Source: Ramlibacter tataouinensis (GTDB taxonomy: Bacteria > Pseudomonadota > Gammaproteobacteria > Burkholderiales > Burkholderiaceae_C). Taken from it: a DNA stretch of 64,000 nt. The notes under the pieces are model-generated. The model made no database searches, was not told the DNA's origin, and saw nothing but the letters and a program-made list of their open reading frames with translations. Positions within the stretch are counted from its first letter, which is position 1; every line of letters starts with the position of its first letter. The translations under genes were made by a program, and so were the position numbers. The stretch spans positions 172,563-236,562 of the forward strand of contig DIZF01000016.1 in NCBI GenBank assembly GCA_002427815.1, given 5' to 3'. Positions 35,177 through 44,504 of this stretch are shown one piece after another.

Positions 35177-35985
35177 TGGCCGCCCAGACGCCAGCCGGTG
35201 CCGCCGTGGCACCGGTCGAGTACCTGCTGCATCTGGCTGACAACGCGCTGGTCCTGGGCCAGCGCAATGCCGAATGGTGCGGCCATGGGCCGGTGCTGGA
35301 AGAAGACATCGCCATGGCCAACATCAGCCTCGACCTGATCGGGCAAGCCCGCCTGCTGTACCAGCACGCCGCCGCGCTGATGGGCCAGGACGTCAGCGAA
35401 GACCGGCTGGCCTACTTCCGCGACACGCGCCAGTTCCGCAACCACACGCTGGTGGAGCTGCCGCACCACGGCCCGCTGGCCGGGACCGCGGCCACGGACC
35501 GCGACTACGCAACGACCATCGTCCGCAATTTCCTGTACAGCAGCTTCGCCCTGTTGCTGTGGATGGAGTTGCAAAGCGCGGCCGACGCGCAGCTGGCGGC
35601 GATCGCCGCGCGAGCCGTGAAGGAAACGCGCTACCACCTGCGCCACGCCCGCGACTGGCTGGTGCGGCTGGGCGACGGCACCGACGAGTCGCATGATCGC
35701 GCGCAGGCGGCGCTGGATCACCTCATGCCATACACCCAGGAGTTCTGGAGCGACTGGGACGCGCAAGCGCTGGCGGTGGCGGCCGGAACCGGTGTGGACC
35801 CGCGCAGCTTGCAAGCGGCCTGGAACACCGAGGTCGATGCCGCGCTTGCCGAAGCGACGCTGCGCCGCCCGGCTCCCGGTGGCTTCGTGCCGCGCGGCAA
35901 GGAAGGCCTGCACTCCGAACACCTGGGCTACCTGCTGGCTGAGATGCAAAGCCTGGCGCGCGAGCATCCGGACGCGCGATGGTGA
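35176..35985 (+). CDS. paaC: 1,2-phenylacetyl-CoA epoxidase subunit PaaC
   Basis: This is a 269-residue non-catalytic, ferritin-like partner of PaaA. Typical segments are LADNALVLGQRNAEWCGHGPVLEEDIAMANISLDLIGQARLLYQHAA and ALLLWMELQSAADAQLAAIAARAVKETRYHLRHARDWLVRLGDGT. The ATG at 35176 overlaps the paaB stop codon by one base (TGATG). Its own stop overlaps the paaD start. Confidence 0.96.
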   Translation: MAAQTPAGAAVAPVEYLLHLADNALVLGQRNAEWCGHGPVLEEDIAMANISLDLIGQARLLYQHAAALMGQDVSEDRLAYFRDTRQFRNHTLVELPHHGPLAGTAATDRDYATTIVRNFLYSSFALLLWMELQSAADAQLAAIAARAVKETRYHLRHARDWLVRLGDGTDESHDRAQAALDHLMPYTQEFWSDWDAQALAVAAGTGVDPRSLQAAWNTEVDAALAEATLRRPAPGGFVPRGKEGLHSEHLGYLLAEMQSLAREHPDARW

Positions 35986-36473
35986 ACCGCGTGGAACGAG
36001 CCTGGCAGGCACTCGAGGCCATTCCCGACCCGGAGATTCCGGTGGTGTCGATCCGCGAACTCGGCATCCTGCGCGAAATCAACGAGCGCGACGGCGCTCT
36101 GGAAGTGGTGATCACGCCCACCTACAGCGGCTGCCCGGCCATGGGCCAGATCGAGGACGACGTGCGGGCCGCTTTGGCCGGTCTCGATCTGTCCGCCCGG
36201 GTGGTCACACGGCTGTCGCCAGCCTGGACCACCGACTGGATCGGCGAGGAGGCAAGGCAGAAGCTGCGGGCTTTCGGGATCTCGCCGCCGCATGCCGCAG
36301 GGCCGTCCAACGTCGTGCGTTTCGCGCGACCGGCCGCGGCACTCGCGGTGGCGTGTCCGCATTGCGGCTCGGACAACACTACCGAGACCTCGCACTTCAG
36401 CTCCACCGCGTGCAAGGCGCTGTTCAAGTGCCTGGATTGCCTCGAGCCTTTCGATTACTTCAAGCCCTATTGA
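35979..36473 (+). CDS. paaD: Phenylacetate degradation protein PaaD
   Basis: This is a 164-residue DUF59/MIP18-like protein needed to mature the iron-sulfur reductase of the epoxidase. The N-terminal domain has IPDPEIPVVSIRELGILR and TPTYSGCPAM (conserved Cys). The C-terminal zinc-ribbon-like region has CPHCGSDNTTETSHFSSTACKALFKCLDC with paired cysteines. It overlaps paaC by 7 bp and is followed by paaE after 25 bp. Confidence 0.95.
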   Translation: MVNRVERAWQALEAIPDPEIPVVSIRELGILREINERDGALEVVITPTYSGCPAMGQIEDDVRAALAGLDLSARVVTRLSPAWTTDWIGEEARQKLRAFGISPPHAAGPSNVVRFARPAAALAVACPHCGSDNTTETSHFSSTACKALFKCLDCLEPFDYFKPY

Positions 36474-36498
36474 CTTGGGCAAGCTCCAGCGCTGCTTC

Positions 36499-37590
36499 AT
36501 GGCCATTCATTTCCATCGCCTCACCGTCGCCCGGGTCACGCCGGACGCCGCGGGGTCGGCCGCGATCACGCTGGCCGTGCCGCCCGCCTTGCGCGCCACG
36601 TTCGACTTCCAGCCGGGCCAGTTCCTGACGCTGCGCTCGCACATCGATGGCCAGGAGACGCGGCGCAGCTATTCGATCTGCAGCCCGCACCAGCGCTACC
36701 TGGAGCGCGGCGAAATGGACGTCGGCGTCAAGCCGGTTGCCGGCGGCGTCTTCTCGCGCTGGGCCCTCGCGCAGCTGCGGCCCGGCACCCCCATCGAAGC
36801 CATGCCGCCGGACGGCCGCTTCACCCCGCGGTTGCCGGGGGCCAGGCACCGTGTCGCCTTTGCCGCGGGCTCGGGCATCACGCCGGTGCTCTCCATCATC
36901 GCCAGCACATTGGCGGGGCAGCCCGATGCCACCTTCACCCTGGTCTACGGCAACCAGCGCGTCAACACCATCATGTTCAGCGAAGCCTTGCAGGACCTCA
37001 AGGACCGCTATCCGGCACGCCTTGCGCTGGTGCACCTGCTGTCGCGGCAGGCCCAGGACGTGGAGCTGCTGCACGGCCGCATCGACGAGGCGAAGGTCGG
37101 TGAATTGCTGCGCACCATGCTGCCGCCTCAATCCATCGACGAGGTCTTCCTGTGCGGACCGGAAGGCATGATCGAATCCGCGCGGCGGGCGTTGTTGGCA
37201 GCGGGGGTGGGGGCCGAGCGCATCCACGCCGAGCGTTTCTTCAGCGAAAGCACTGCACCCGCCGCGATGCCCCGCGCTCACGCTGCGACCGGCAGCTACA
37301 GCTCGTTGCGCCGACACCGGCTCGAGGTGGTGCTGGACGGCAAGACCCACCAGTTGGCGATGGACGCCGGCGACAAGGTGCTCGACGTGGCCCTGGACGC
37401 CGGGCTGGACCTGCCCTACTCGTGCCGGGGCGGCGTCTGCTGCACCTGCCGCGCCCGCGTGCTGGAAGGCACGGTGGAGATGGAGAAGAACTTCACGCTG
37501 GAGCCCTGGGAAGTCGCGAAAGGATTCGTCCTGACCTGCCAGTCGCGGCCGTTGAGCGAAAGGGTCTTGGTGAGCTACGATGAGCGCTGA
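36499..37590 (+). CDS. paaE: 1,2-phenylacetyl-CoA epoxidase reductase subunit PaaE
   Basis: This is the 363-residue electron-transfer subunit that passes NADPH electrons to PaaA. The FNR-like FAD domain (about 1-110) has TRRSYSICSP, the NAD domain has AAGSGITPVLSII and VFLCGPEGMI, and the C-terminal plant-type [2Fe-2S] ferredoxin domain has YSCRGGVCCTCRARV plus a fourth Cys (LTCQS). The start is the ATG at 36499. It is the last gene of the epoxidase operon; paaG, paaZ, paaJ, paaK and paaI are not in this window. Confidence 0.96.
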   Translation: MAIHFHRLTVARVTPDAAGSAAITLAVPPALRATFDFQPGQFLTLRSHIDGQETRRSYSICSPHQRYLERGEMDVGVKPVAGGVFSRWALAQLRPGTPIEAMPPDGRFTPRLPGARHRVAFAAGSGITPVLSIIASTLAGQPDATFTLVYGNQRVNTIMFSEALQDLKDRYPARLALVHLLSRQAQDVELLHGRIDEAKVGELLRTMLPPQSIDEVFLCGPEGMIESARRALLAAGVGAERIHAERFFSESTAPAAMPRAHAATGSYSSLRRHRLEVVLDGKTHQLAMDAGDKVLDVALDAGLDLPYSCRGGVCCTCRARVLEGTVEMEKNFTLEPWEVAKGFVLTCQSRPLSERVLVSYDER

Positions 37591-37649
37591 AACGCAGTAC
37601 CGGCCCGCCGCAGCCGAAACACGGCGGCCACGCTACCGTTGCAAAGCTC

Positions 37650-38408
37650 ATGAACGTCCTTTCCGGCACACCCCGAGGCTGGCTGCTCGAAACACCCCAG
37701 CTCGACCTCTCGCACCCCGACATTCACAGCGCCGCGCTCCAGCTGACGCAATCGGCGCCCGGAGCGCGTGAACGGGTGCTTGCCATCCACGACTTCGTGC
37801 GGCGCGTGCCGTTCGGTGCCTTCTCCGATGTAAGCCATGTGCGCGCCAGCGACGTGCTGCGCGCCAACCGGGGCGACTGCCACTCCAAGGGCGTGCTGTT
37901 CGTGGCGCTGTGCCGGGCGGCCGGGGTGCCGGCGCGGCTCAATTTCCTGCGCATCGCCCCGCGCTACCTGAACGGCATCCTGGAAAAAAGGCCCCAATCG
38001 CTGGCGCATGCGGTGGGCCAGGTGCTGATAGCCGGGCGCTGGATCAGCACCGACGGTTACGTGGTCGATCCCGTCCTGTTCGCCCATGCGTGGCAGCTGC
38101 TGCGCCTGAAGCAGGGCGACTCCGGCTGGGGCATCGTCGGCGATGCGAAGGCGCTGTGGGACGGCGAGACCGACTGTCTCCAGCAGTTTGCCCCCGAGGA
38201 CGTGATGCACGACTACGGTCCCTACGACGATGCGGCGGAGTTCTACGAGGCGCTCAGCCATGACCAGCGCGCGCCCAGCTGGGTCACCCGCCTCGCCTAC
38301 GCGCTGACGGCCCAGCTGGTCAACCGCCGGGCGGCGAAATTGCGCGACATGGCAGCTCTGGGCGACGACGCCGACCATCCGGGAGCAGCCGGGCCGAGCA
38401 GCTCATAG
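37650..38408 (+). CDS. Transglutaminase-like cysteine peptidase superfamily protein
   Basis: This is a 252-residue cytoplasmic protein with a transglutaminase-like core. The Cys is in RGDCHSKGVLFVALCRAAGVPAR (about residue 75), the His in SLAHAVGQVLI and the Asp in WISTDGYVVDP, so the catalytic triad is complete. A helical C-terminal part follows. The substrate is unknown. It starts 59 bp after paaE on the same strand, and may be co-transcribed, but no link to phenylacetate metabolism is known. Confidence 0.82.
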   Translation: MNVLSGTPRGWLLETPQLDLSHPDIHSAALQLTQSAPGARERVLAIHDFVRRVPFGAFSDVSHVRASDVLRANRGDCHSKGVLFVALCRAAGVPARLNFLRIAPRYLNGILEKRPQSLAHAVGQVLIAGRWISTDGYVVDPVLFAHAWQLLRLKQGDSGWGIVGDAKALWDGETDCLQQFAPEDVMHDYGPYDDAAEFYEALSHDQRAPSWVTRLAYALTAQLVNRRAAKLRDMAALGDDADHPGAAGPSSS

Positions 38409-38434
38409 CCAGCGAGGCCGGCCCCGGCAAGGGG

Positions 38435-39262
38435 TCAGGCCGGCAGGCGCCGGCAGATTTCGAGCGCGGCCGCGCTCTGGTTCATCGTGTAGAAGTGCAG
38501 GCCGGGCACCCCGCCCGCGCGCAACTGCTCGCACAGCCGGGCCACCACGTCCAGGCCGAAGGACTTGATCGACGCGCTGTCGTCCCCGTAGCTTTGCAGG
38601 CGCAGGCGAATCCAGCGCGGGATCTCGGCGCCGCAGGCATCGGAAAATCGCATCAGCTGCGTGGAACTGGTGATCGGCATGATGCCCGGAACCACCGGCA
38701 CGTCGAGGCCCAGCTTGCGAACTTCGTCGACAAAACGAAAATACGAGTCGGCGTTGTAGAAATACTGGGTGATCGCGCCATCGGCGCCGGCCCGGATCTT
38801 TGCGGCGAACGCCTGCAGGTCGGCCTCGGGCGAGCGCGCTTGCGGATGCACCTCGGGGTAGCAGGCCACCTCGATGCGGAACGCGTCGCCGGTCTCGGCA
38901 CGGACGAAAGCCACCAGGTCGCTGGCGTACTGGAACTCGCCGCCGGTGCCCCAGCCGCTGGGCAGGTCGCCGCGCAGCGCGATCAGCCGCTTCACGCCCA
39001 TGTCGCGCAGCATGGCCAGCTGTTCGCGCACCTTGGTCCGGGTCGCGCCGATGCAGGAGAAATGCGACGCTGCATCGACCCCTTCGGCGAGGATTTCCTG
39101 CACGGCGCCGAAGGTGCCCTCGGAGGTCGATCCGCCCGCGCCGTAGGTGACCGAGCAGAACTCGGGCTTGAGGCGGTACAGCTGCTGGCGCGCGGTGCGC
39201 AGTTTGGCGACGCCCTCCGTCGTCTTGGGCGGAAAGAATTCGAAGCTAAGCGGACAGCTCAT
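38435..39262 (-). CDS. metF: Methylenetetrahydrofolate reductase [NAD(P)H]
   Basis: This enzyme reduces 5,10-methylene-THF to 5-methyl-THF, supplying the methyl group for methionine. The 275-residue protein has SFEFFPPKT (substrate Glu), CSVTYGAGGSTSEGT (FAD) and LRGDLP, with the NADH/folate segment TQYFYNADSYFRF. Its ATG overlaps the tlyA stop by one base (TGATG). It is the third gene of ahcY-tlyA-metF, which fits the SAM cycle. Confidence 0.96.
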   Translation of the reverse strand: MSCPLSFEFFPPKTTEGVAKLRTARQQLYRLKPEFCSVTYGAGGSTSEGTFGAVQEILAEGVDAASHFSCIGATRTKVREQLAMLRDMGVKRLIALRGDLPSGWGTGGEFQYASDLVAFVRAETGDAFRIEVACYPEVHPQARSPEADLQAFAAKIRAGADGAITQYFYNADSYFRFVDEVRKLGLDVPVVPGIMPITSSTQLMRFSDACGAEIPRWIRLRLQSYGDDSASIKSFGLDVVARLCEQLRAGGVPGLHFYTMNQSAAALEICRRLPA

Positions 39263-40011
39263 CACAGATCTCTTCCTGTCTTCGTGGCGTGGATGAAGAA
39301 TTCGCGGTTGCCGTCGCCGCCGGTCACGGCGCTGTCGTACCAGCCGCGCACCTGCAGGCCGAGCGCAGCGCAGCAATCGCGCAGGCGCCGTTCCACCACG
39401 GCGTAGAGCGAGGGGTCGCTCACGATGCCGTGCTTGCCGACCTGGCCGGGTTGCAGCTCGAACTGGGGCTTGACCAGCAGCAGCAGGTCGCCGCCCGGCT
39501 TGAGCAAGGGCACCAGCGCCGGCAGCACCAGGGTCGAGGAAATGAACGAGAGGTCGCAGGTCACGAAATCGAAATCGCGGCCGGCCTGCTCGGCAGTGAG
39601 TTCGCGCGCATTGACTTTTTCGATGGCGGTCACCCGGGGATCGCGCCGCAGCAGGTCGTGCAACTGACCGTGGCCGACGTCGACGCCGGTCACATGCGAC
39701 GCGCCGCTCTGCAGCAGGCAGTCGGTGAAGCCGCCGGTCGACTGGCCGACGTCGAGGCAGACCTTGCCGGTCACATCGATGCCGGTGGCCGCCAGCGCGC
39801 CTTCCAGCTTGAGGCCGCCGCGCGACACGTAACGTGCTTCGGCGTTGTCCAGCAGCTCCAGCTGCGCCTGCAGCGGCAGCTCGTCGCCGTTCTTGGCCAC
39901 CCGTTTCCACGCGCCGTGGTCGAGCCATTGCACGCCCGAGGCGATCAGGCGCTGGGCCTGCGAGCGTGAACTCGCCAGCCCCCGTTCGACAAGAAGTTGA
40001 TCGGCGCGCAT
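39262..40011 (-). CDS. tlyA: TlyA-family rRNA (cytidine-2'-O)-methyltransferase
   Basis: This is a 249-residue protein with an N-terminal S4 RNA-binding domain (MRADQLLVERGLASSRSQAQRLIASGVQ) and a C-terminal FtsJ-like methyltransferase domain (VCLDVGQSTGGFTDCLL, with DVGHGQL). In TlyA the usual GAPGG loop is GxSTGGF, as here. TlyA homologues methylate rRNA at cytidine 2'-OH; in beta-proteobacteria the target is not shown. It sits between ahcY and metF, so its by-product SAH feeds the next-door enzyme. The start at 40011 is preferred to a GTG-type start 27 bp upstream. Confidence 0.88.
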   Translation of the reverse strand: MRADQLLVERGLASSRSQAQRLIASGVQWLDHGAWKRVAKNGDELPLQAQLELLDNAEARYVSRGGLKLEGALAATGIDVTGKVCLDVGQSTGGFTDCLLQSGASHVTGVDVGHGQLHDLLRRDPRVTAIEKVNARELTAEQAGRDFDFVTCDLSFISSTLVLPALVPLLKPGGDLLLLVKPQFELQPGQVGKHGIVSDPSLYAVVERRLRDCCAALGLQVRGWYDSAVTGGDGNREFFIHATKTGRDL

Positions 40012-40024
40012 TGGAGTCTTTCTT

Positions 40025-40050
40025 CCTCCCCTCCCCAAGGGGCGAGGGAG
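40025..40050. repeat. G/C-rich palindrome between ahcY and tlyA
   Basis: An imperfect inverted repeat CCCTCCCC-AA-GGGGCGAGGG lies directly after the ahcY stop codon. It resembles the 22-bp palindrome inside paaB and may be another copy of the same small repeat family. It could also attenuate transcription into tlyA-metF. Confidence 0.5.
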
Positions 40051-41484
40051 TTAATACCGATAGGTGTCGGGCTTGTACGGCCCCTGCTTGGGCACGCCGA
40101 TGTATACAGCCTGCTCGTCGCTCAATTCGGTCAGCATGGCACCCACCTTCTTCAGGTGCAGCCGGGCCACCTTCTCGTCCAGGTGCTTCGGCAGCACATA
40201 GACCTTGCCCACGTCGTAGGAGTCGCTGTGGGTGAACAGCTCGATCTGGGCGATGGTCTGGTTGGCGAACGAGGAACTCATCACGAAGCTGGGATGGCCC
40301 GTGGCGCAGCCCAGGTTCACCAGCCGGCCCTTGGCCAGCAGGATGATCTTCTTGCCGTCCGGGAAGATGATGTGGTCGACCTGCGGCTTGATCTCTTCCC
40401 ACTGGTACTTCTCGACCGACGCGATGTCGATCTCGTTGTCGAAGTGACCGATGTTGCAGACGATGGCCTGGTCCTTCATCTTCGCCATGTGCTCGTGCCG
40501 GATCACATGCCGGTTGCCGGTGGCGGTGACGAAGATGTCGCCCTTGTCGCAGGCGTACTCCATGGTCACGACCTTGAAGCCCTCCATCGCGGCCTGCAAG
40601 GCGTTGATCGGATCGATCTCGGTCACCCAGACCTGGGCCGACAGCGCGCGCAGGGCCTGGGACGAGCCCTTGCCCACGTCGCCGTAGCCGCACACAACCG
40701 CCACCTTGCCGGCGATCATCACGTCGGTGGCGCGCTTGATGCCGTCCACCAGCGATTCGCGGCAGCCGTACAGGTTGTCGAACTTGCTCTTGGTCACCGA
40801 GTCGTTGACGTTGATGGCGCGGAACAGCAGCGTGCCCCTGGCGCTCATCTCTTTGAGGCGGTGCACGCCGGTGGTCGTTTCTTCCGTCACGCCGACGATC
40901 TGCGCGCTCTTGCGGCTGTACCAGGTCGGGTCCTGCGCCAGCTTGGCCCTGATGGCGGCGAAGAGGCAGGTTTCTTCCTCGCTGGTGGGGTGCGCGAGCA
41001 GCGAAATATCCTTCTCGGCGCGCTTGCCCAGGTGCATCAGCAAGGTCGCATCGCCGCCGTCGTCCAGGATCATGTTCGGGCCTTCGCCCTCGCTGCCCTT
41101 GACTCCGAACTCGAAGATGCGATGGGTGTAGTCCCAGTACTCGGTGAGCGATTCGCCCTTCACGGCGAACACCGGCGTGCCGCCGGCGGCGATCGCGGCC
41201 GCGGCGTGGTCCTGGGTCGAAAAGATGTTGCAGGAAGCCCAGCGCACGGTGGCGCCCAGGGCCTGCAGCGTCTCGATCAGCACCGCGGTCTGGATCGTCA
41301 TGTGCAGCGATCCGGTGATGCGGGCGCCCTTGAGCGGCTGGCTCTTCGCGAATTCCTCGCGGATGGCCATCAGGCCGGGCATTTCGGTTTCCGCGATGCG
41401 GATTTCCTTGCGGCCCCAGTCGGCCAGCGCGAGGTCGGCGATGGCGCAATCCTGGGTGGCGGCGGGTTTGAGAACGGCGTTCAT
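40051..41484 (-). CDS. ahcY: Adenosylhomocysteinase (SAH hydrolase)
   Basis: This enzyme splits S-adenosylhomocysteine to adenosine and homocysteine, removing the inhibitor of methyltransferases. The 477-residue tetramer-forming protein has [37 protein letters not shown], the NAD-binding loop [27 protein letters not shown] and the C-terminal KPDTYRY that contacts NAD. It carries the roughly 40-residue insert common in bacterial forms. An SAH riboswitch lies in its leader. It heads the ahcY-tlyA-metF operon. Confidence 0.98.
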   Translation of the reverse strand: MNAVLKPAATQDCAIADLALADWGRKEIRIAETEMPGLMAIREEFAKSQPLKGARITGSLHMTIQTAVLIETLQALGATVRWASCNIFSTQDHAAAAIAAGGTPVFAVKGESLTEYWDYTHRIFEFGVKGSEGEGPNMILDDGGDATLLMHLGKRAEKDISLLAHPTSEEETCLFAAIRAKLAQDPTWYSRKSAQIVGVTEETTTGVHRLKEMSARGTLLFRAINVNDSVTKSKFDNLYGCRESLVDGIKRATDVMIAGKVAVVCGYGDVGKGSSQALRALSAQVWVTEIDPINALQAAMEGFKVVTMEYACDKGDIFVTATGNRHVIRHEHMAKMKDQAIVCNIGHFDNEIDIASVEKYQWEEIKPQVDHIIFPDGKKIILLAKGRLVNLGCATGHPSFVMSSSFANQTIAQIELFTHSDSYDVGKVYVLPKHLDEKVARLHLKKVGAMLTELSDEQAVYIGVPKQGPYKPDTYRY

Positions 41485-41561
41485 GTGGGCTCCAAAACTT
41501 AGGTTGGCCCACTGCTTGAGTGACGGCTATGCCTGCGGATGGGCTCACCTCACAGAAACAG

Positions 41562-41628
41562 TGGGTGAGCGTCGTTGCGATGTTGACCGAGCCTCGCGCC
41601 TGTAGCAGGCGCTGCAACGCTCCTCGGA
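41562..41628 (-). ncRNA. S-adenosylhomocysteine (SAH) riboswitch
   Basis: On the minus strand the leader reads CCGAGGAGCGTTGCAGCG, a CTACAGGC hairpin, AGGCTCGG, and AACGACGCTCACCC. These are the conserved blocks of the SAH riboswitch: the outer stem CCGAG/CTCGG, the GAGCGUUGC core and the distal GCUCACC that pairs with GGAGCG as a pseudoknot. It lies about 80 nt before the ahcY ATG. By the known mechanism, SAH binding turns the gene on. The rest of the 258-bp spacer holds the ahcY and HAD-UbiA promoters. Confidence 0.88.
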
Positions 41629-41742
41629 TGCGCAATTCTAGCCCAGGCCCTGCAGGGGCGCGCAAGAGTGACAGTACACTTGCTCGTCCGATGCATTCCG
41701 CATTGAGAAGCCTTCTGCAGCTGGCCTCGAGGTATTTCGCTC

Positions 41743-43206
41743 GTGCATCCTTTGTCTGTCGCAGCATCCGACCCTGCCGACTCGCTCCCGCTGGTGGTGG
41801 ACCTCGACGGCACCCTGATCCGCACGGACACGCTGCACGAATCCTGCGTGCAGCTCTTCCGCAACGCCCCCCTCAATGTCTGCCGCATCCCCCTGTGGCT
41901 GCGGCACGGCCGGGCCGCGCTCAAGCAGCAGTTGGCGCAGCGAACGCGCTTCGATGCAACGCTGCTGCCCTACAACGAGGATTTCCTGCAGTGGCTGCAC
42001 CAGCAGCACCGCGCGGGCCGCAGGCTGGTCCTTTGCACGGCCTCGGATCGGTCCCATGCCGAGGCAGTGGCCGAGCACTGCGGCTTTTTCGATGAGGTGA
42101 TGGCCAGCGATGGCATGGTCAATCTTGACGGGCAGAAGAAGGCAGAGGCCCTGGTGCGCCGTTTCGGCGCGGGCGGATTCGACTATGCCGGCAACTCGGC
42201 AGTCGACCTTCATGTCTGGCGCGAAGCCCGCCAGGCAGTGGTGGTCGGCGCGCGCGCATCCGTCGAAGCGCTCGCCAGAGCCTGTTGCACAGCCGAAAAG
42301 GTGTTCCCGGCTCAGAAGCACGGATGGAAAACCTGGTCTCGGGTGCTGCGCATGCACCATTGGCTGAAGAACCTGCTGCTTTTCGTTCCGCTGTTCGCCG
42401 CGCACCGCCTTGCCGACTTTTCGTCATGGGTGAACCTGCTGTGGTCCTTCGCGGCGTTCAGCCTCTGCGCCTCAGCGGTCTATGTCGCCAACGACCTGAT
42501 GGATCTGGAAAGCGATCGCCGGCATCCCCGCAAACGCACGCGCGCGTTTGCCGCGGGTGATGTCGACGTGTGGGTCGGCGTCGTCCTGGTGCCGATACTG
42601 GCGCTGGCGAGCGTGGCGCTGGCCAGCCAGGTCAATGTCGCCCTGGTCGCCTGGCTCGGCGCGTACTTCGCGCTGACCTGGCTTTATTCCTGGTGGCTGA
42701 AGCGGCTGGCGCTGATCGACTGCCTGACCCTGGCCGGGCTCTATACGCTGCGCGTGGTTGCGGGCGCTGCCGCAGCCGGGCTGACCCTGTCCTTCTGGCT
42801 GCTTTCTTTTTCGGCCTTCCTGTTCCTGTCGCTCGCGTTTGTGAAACGCTACGCGGAACTCAGGCTGCCGCAGGCTGCCGGCACAGGCGGCGCCCATGGG
42901 CGTGGCTATCTCGCTGCGGACGCTCCGCTGATACAGACCCTGGGCATCGTCTCCGGCTATACATCGGCCGTGGTGCTTGCGCTGTACCTGAACAGCGAGG
43001 CGGTGCTGCGCCTGTACCGGGCACCCGAGCTGATCTGGGGCGCGGTAGCGGTCATGGTGTATTGGGTCAGCTGGATCTGGCTGCGTGCGTCGCGCGGAGA
43101 GATGCACGACGACCCGCTGGTCTTCGCCATGACGGACAAGGCCAGCGTGGGAGCGGGGCTCATTTTCGGTGCGGTGCTGCTGCTTGGCAGCGCGTGGCCA
43201 TGGTAG
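41743..43206 (+). CDS. HAD phosphatase - UbiA prenyltransferase fusion (polyprenyl-phosphate phosphoribosyltransferase-like)
   Basis: This 487-residue protein has two domains. Residues 1-185 are a HAD hydrolase with DLDGT (Asp20, Asp22), CTASDRS, a Lys pair at 132-133 and NSAVD. Residues 200-487 are a UbiA-type membrane domain with NDLMDLESD (250-258), HPRKRTR and LKRLALIDCLTLAGLYTLRVVAG. The HPxKR form is that of decaprenyl-phosphate phosphoribosyltransferase, which moves 5-phosphoribose from PRPP to polyprenyl phosphate. The fused HAD domain may remove the 5-phosphate. The start is a GTG with GAGG upstream. A DprE1-like and a DprE2-like gene follow, with overlap or near-overlap. Confidence 0.88.
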   Translation: MHPLSVAASDPADSLPLVVDLDGTLIRTDTLHESCVQLFRNAPLNVCRIPLWLRHGRAALKQQLAQRTRFDATLLPYNEDFLQWLHQQHRAGRRLVLCTASDRSHAEAVAEHCGFFDEVMASDGMVNLDGQKKAEALVRRFGAGGFDYAGNSAVDLHVWREARQAVVVGARASVEALARACCTAEKVFPAQKHGWKTWSRVLRMHHWLKNLLLFVPLFAAHRLADFSSWVNLLWSFAAFSLCASAVYVANDLMDLESDRRHPRKRTRAFAAGDVDVWVGVVLVPILALASVALASQVNVALVAWLGAYFALTWLYSWWLKRLALIDCLTLAGLYTLRVVAGAAAAGLTLSFWLLSFSAFLFLSLAFVKRYAELRLPQAAGTGGAHGRGYLAADAPLIQTLGIVSGYTSAVVLALYLNSEAVLRLYRAPELIWGAVAVMVYWVSWIWLRASRGEMHDDPLVFAMTDKASVGAGLIFGAVLLLGSAWPW

Positions 43207-44501
43207 ATATGGGATCCTGGGGCCGTCTGGGAACCTGGCCTCACCGACTTCGTCCTTTGAATGGCCACGCCCCCACCTCCTTGCCGCTGGCACCCGGCAG
43301 TCACGGCCTGGCATACGGCATGGGGCGCAGCTACGGCGACGTATGCGTCAATCCCGGGGGCACCCTCTGGACCACCCGCAGCCAGGACAGGTTCATCGCG
43401 TGGGACGAGAACGAGGGCGTCCTGACCTGCGAGGCCGGCGTGCTGCTGCGCGACATCCAGCAACTTTTCGTGCGCAGGGGCTGGCTGCTGCCGGTCACTC
43501 CCGGCACCCAGCTGGTCACGGTCGGCGGCGCGATTGCCAATGACGTGCATGGCAAGAATCACCATGTCTTCGGTTCATTCGGCGAGCAGGTCACGCATCT
43601 GCGCCTGCTGCGCACCGATGGCGAGGTGATGGACTGCGGCCCGAGGCGGCGCGCGGACTGGTTCGCCGCCACAGTCGGCGGACTGGGACTGACCGGCGTG
43701 ATCACACAGGCGTCGCTGCGGCTGCGTCGCGTGAAAGGTCCGTGGATCGACAGCCAGACCATTCCATTCAACGGCCTGGACGAGTTTCTGGATCTGGCCG
43801 ATTCCTCTGAACCCCAGTGGGAGCACACCGTGGCGTGGATCGACTGTATTGCCGGGCGTACCGCACGAGGCATTTTCATTCGCGGCAACATGAGCGCCGA
43901 CGGCGACGACGGCAAGCCGCGGCCATCGCGCCAACGCACAGTGCCGTTCGTGCCGCCGGTTTCGCTTGTGAACCGGTTGAGCGTGCGCCCTTTCAATTGG
44001 GCCTACTACCACCTGAACCGGTTGCGGGCGGGTCGGCGGCGCGTGCACTTCGAGCCTTTCTTTTACCCCCTCGACAATATTCGCGAGTGGAACCGCATGT
44101 ATGGCCCCAGCGGCTTCTACCAGTACCAATGTGTCGTTCCGCGCCGGTGGGGAAAGGATGCGATCGGCACCATGCTGCGCGAAATCTCGGATGCCGGCGA
44201 GGGTTCGTTTCTCGCCGTGCTCAAGACGTTCGGGCAGCGCGAGGCACCGGGCATGCTCAGCTTTGCGCAGGCTGGCGTCACGCTGGCTCTTGACTTCCCC
44301 AACAGGGGGGCCTCCACCTGCCGCTTGTTCCAGCGGTTGGACGCCGTGCTGAAAGATGCCCAAGGGCGCCTGTACCCGGCCAAGGACGCGCGGATGCCTC
44401 CCGAGTTGTTCGCGGCCGGCTACCCGCGTCTGCAGGAGTTTCTGCGCTACCGGGACCCGGGAATCCGCTCGGGCTTCTCGCTGAGGATCATGGGAAGCTG
44501 A
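43200..44501 (+). CDS. DprE1-like FAD-binding oxidoreductase
   Basis: This is a 433-residue flavoprotein of the vanillyl-alcohol-oxidase fold. The FAD motif is GMGRSYGDVCVNPGG (about residues 40-54), like the GRSYGD motif of DprE1; TPGTQLVTVGGAIANDVHGKNHH and GGLGLTGVI follow, then an ALO-like substrate domain with HFEPFFYPLDNIREWNRMYGPSGFYQYQ. DprE1 oxidises decaprenyl-phospho-ribose at C2'. The ATG at 43200 overlaps the UbiA stop; another ATG is at 43209. It lies 3 bp before the SDR gene, so the DprE1/DprE2 pairing is kept. Confidence 0.88.
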   Translation: MVDMGSWGRLGTWPHRLRPLNGHAPTSLPLAPGSHGLAYGMGRSYGDVCVNPGGTLWTTRSQDRFIAWDENEGVLTCEAGVLLRDIQQLFVRRGWLLPVTPGTQLVTVGGAIANDVHGKNHHVFGSFGEQVTHLRLLRTDGEVMDCGPRRRADWFAATVGGLGLTGVITQASLRLRRVKGPWIDSQTIPFNGLDEFLDLADSSEPQWEHTVAWIDCIAGRTARGIFIRGNMSADGDDGKPRPSRQRTVPFVPPVSLVNRLSVRPFNWAYYHLNRLRAGRRRVHFEPFFYPLDNIREWNRMYGPSGFYQYQCVVPRRWGKDAIGTMLREISDAGEGSFLAVLKTFGQREAPGMLSFAQAGVTLALDFPNRGASTCRLFQRLDAVLKDAQGRLYPAKDARMPPELFAAGYPRLQEFLRYRDPGIRSGFSLRIMGS

Positions 44502-44504
44502 ACC

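Noticed and set aside
38435..41767. A single 1110-codon open frame on the minus strand covering metF, tlyA and ahcY
   Set aside because: Only its last 275 codons (metF) encode a recognisable protein. The upstream part runs out of frame through tlyA and ahcY, which are intact in other frames, so there is no fusion.
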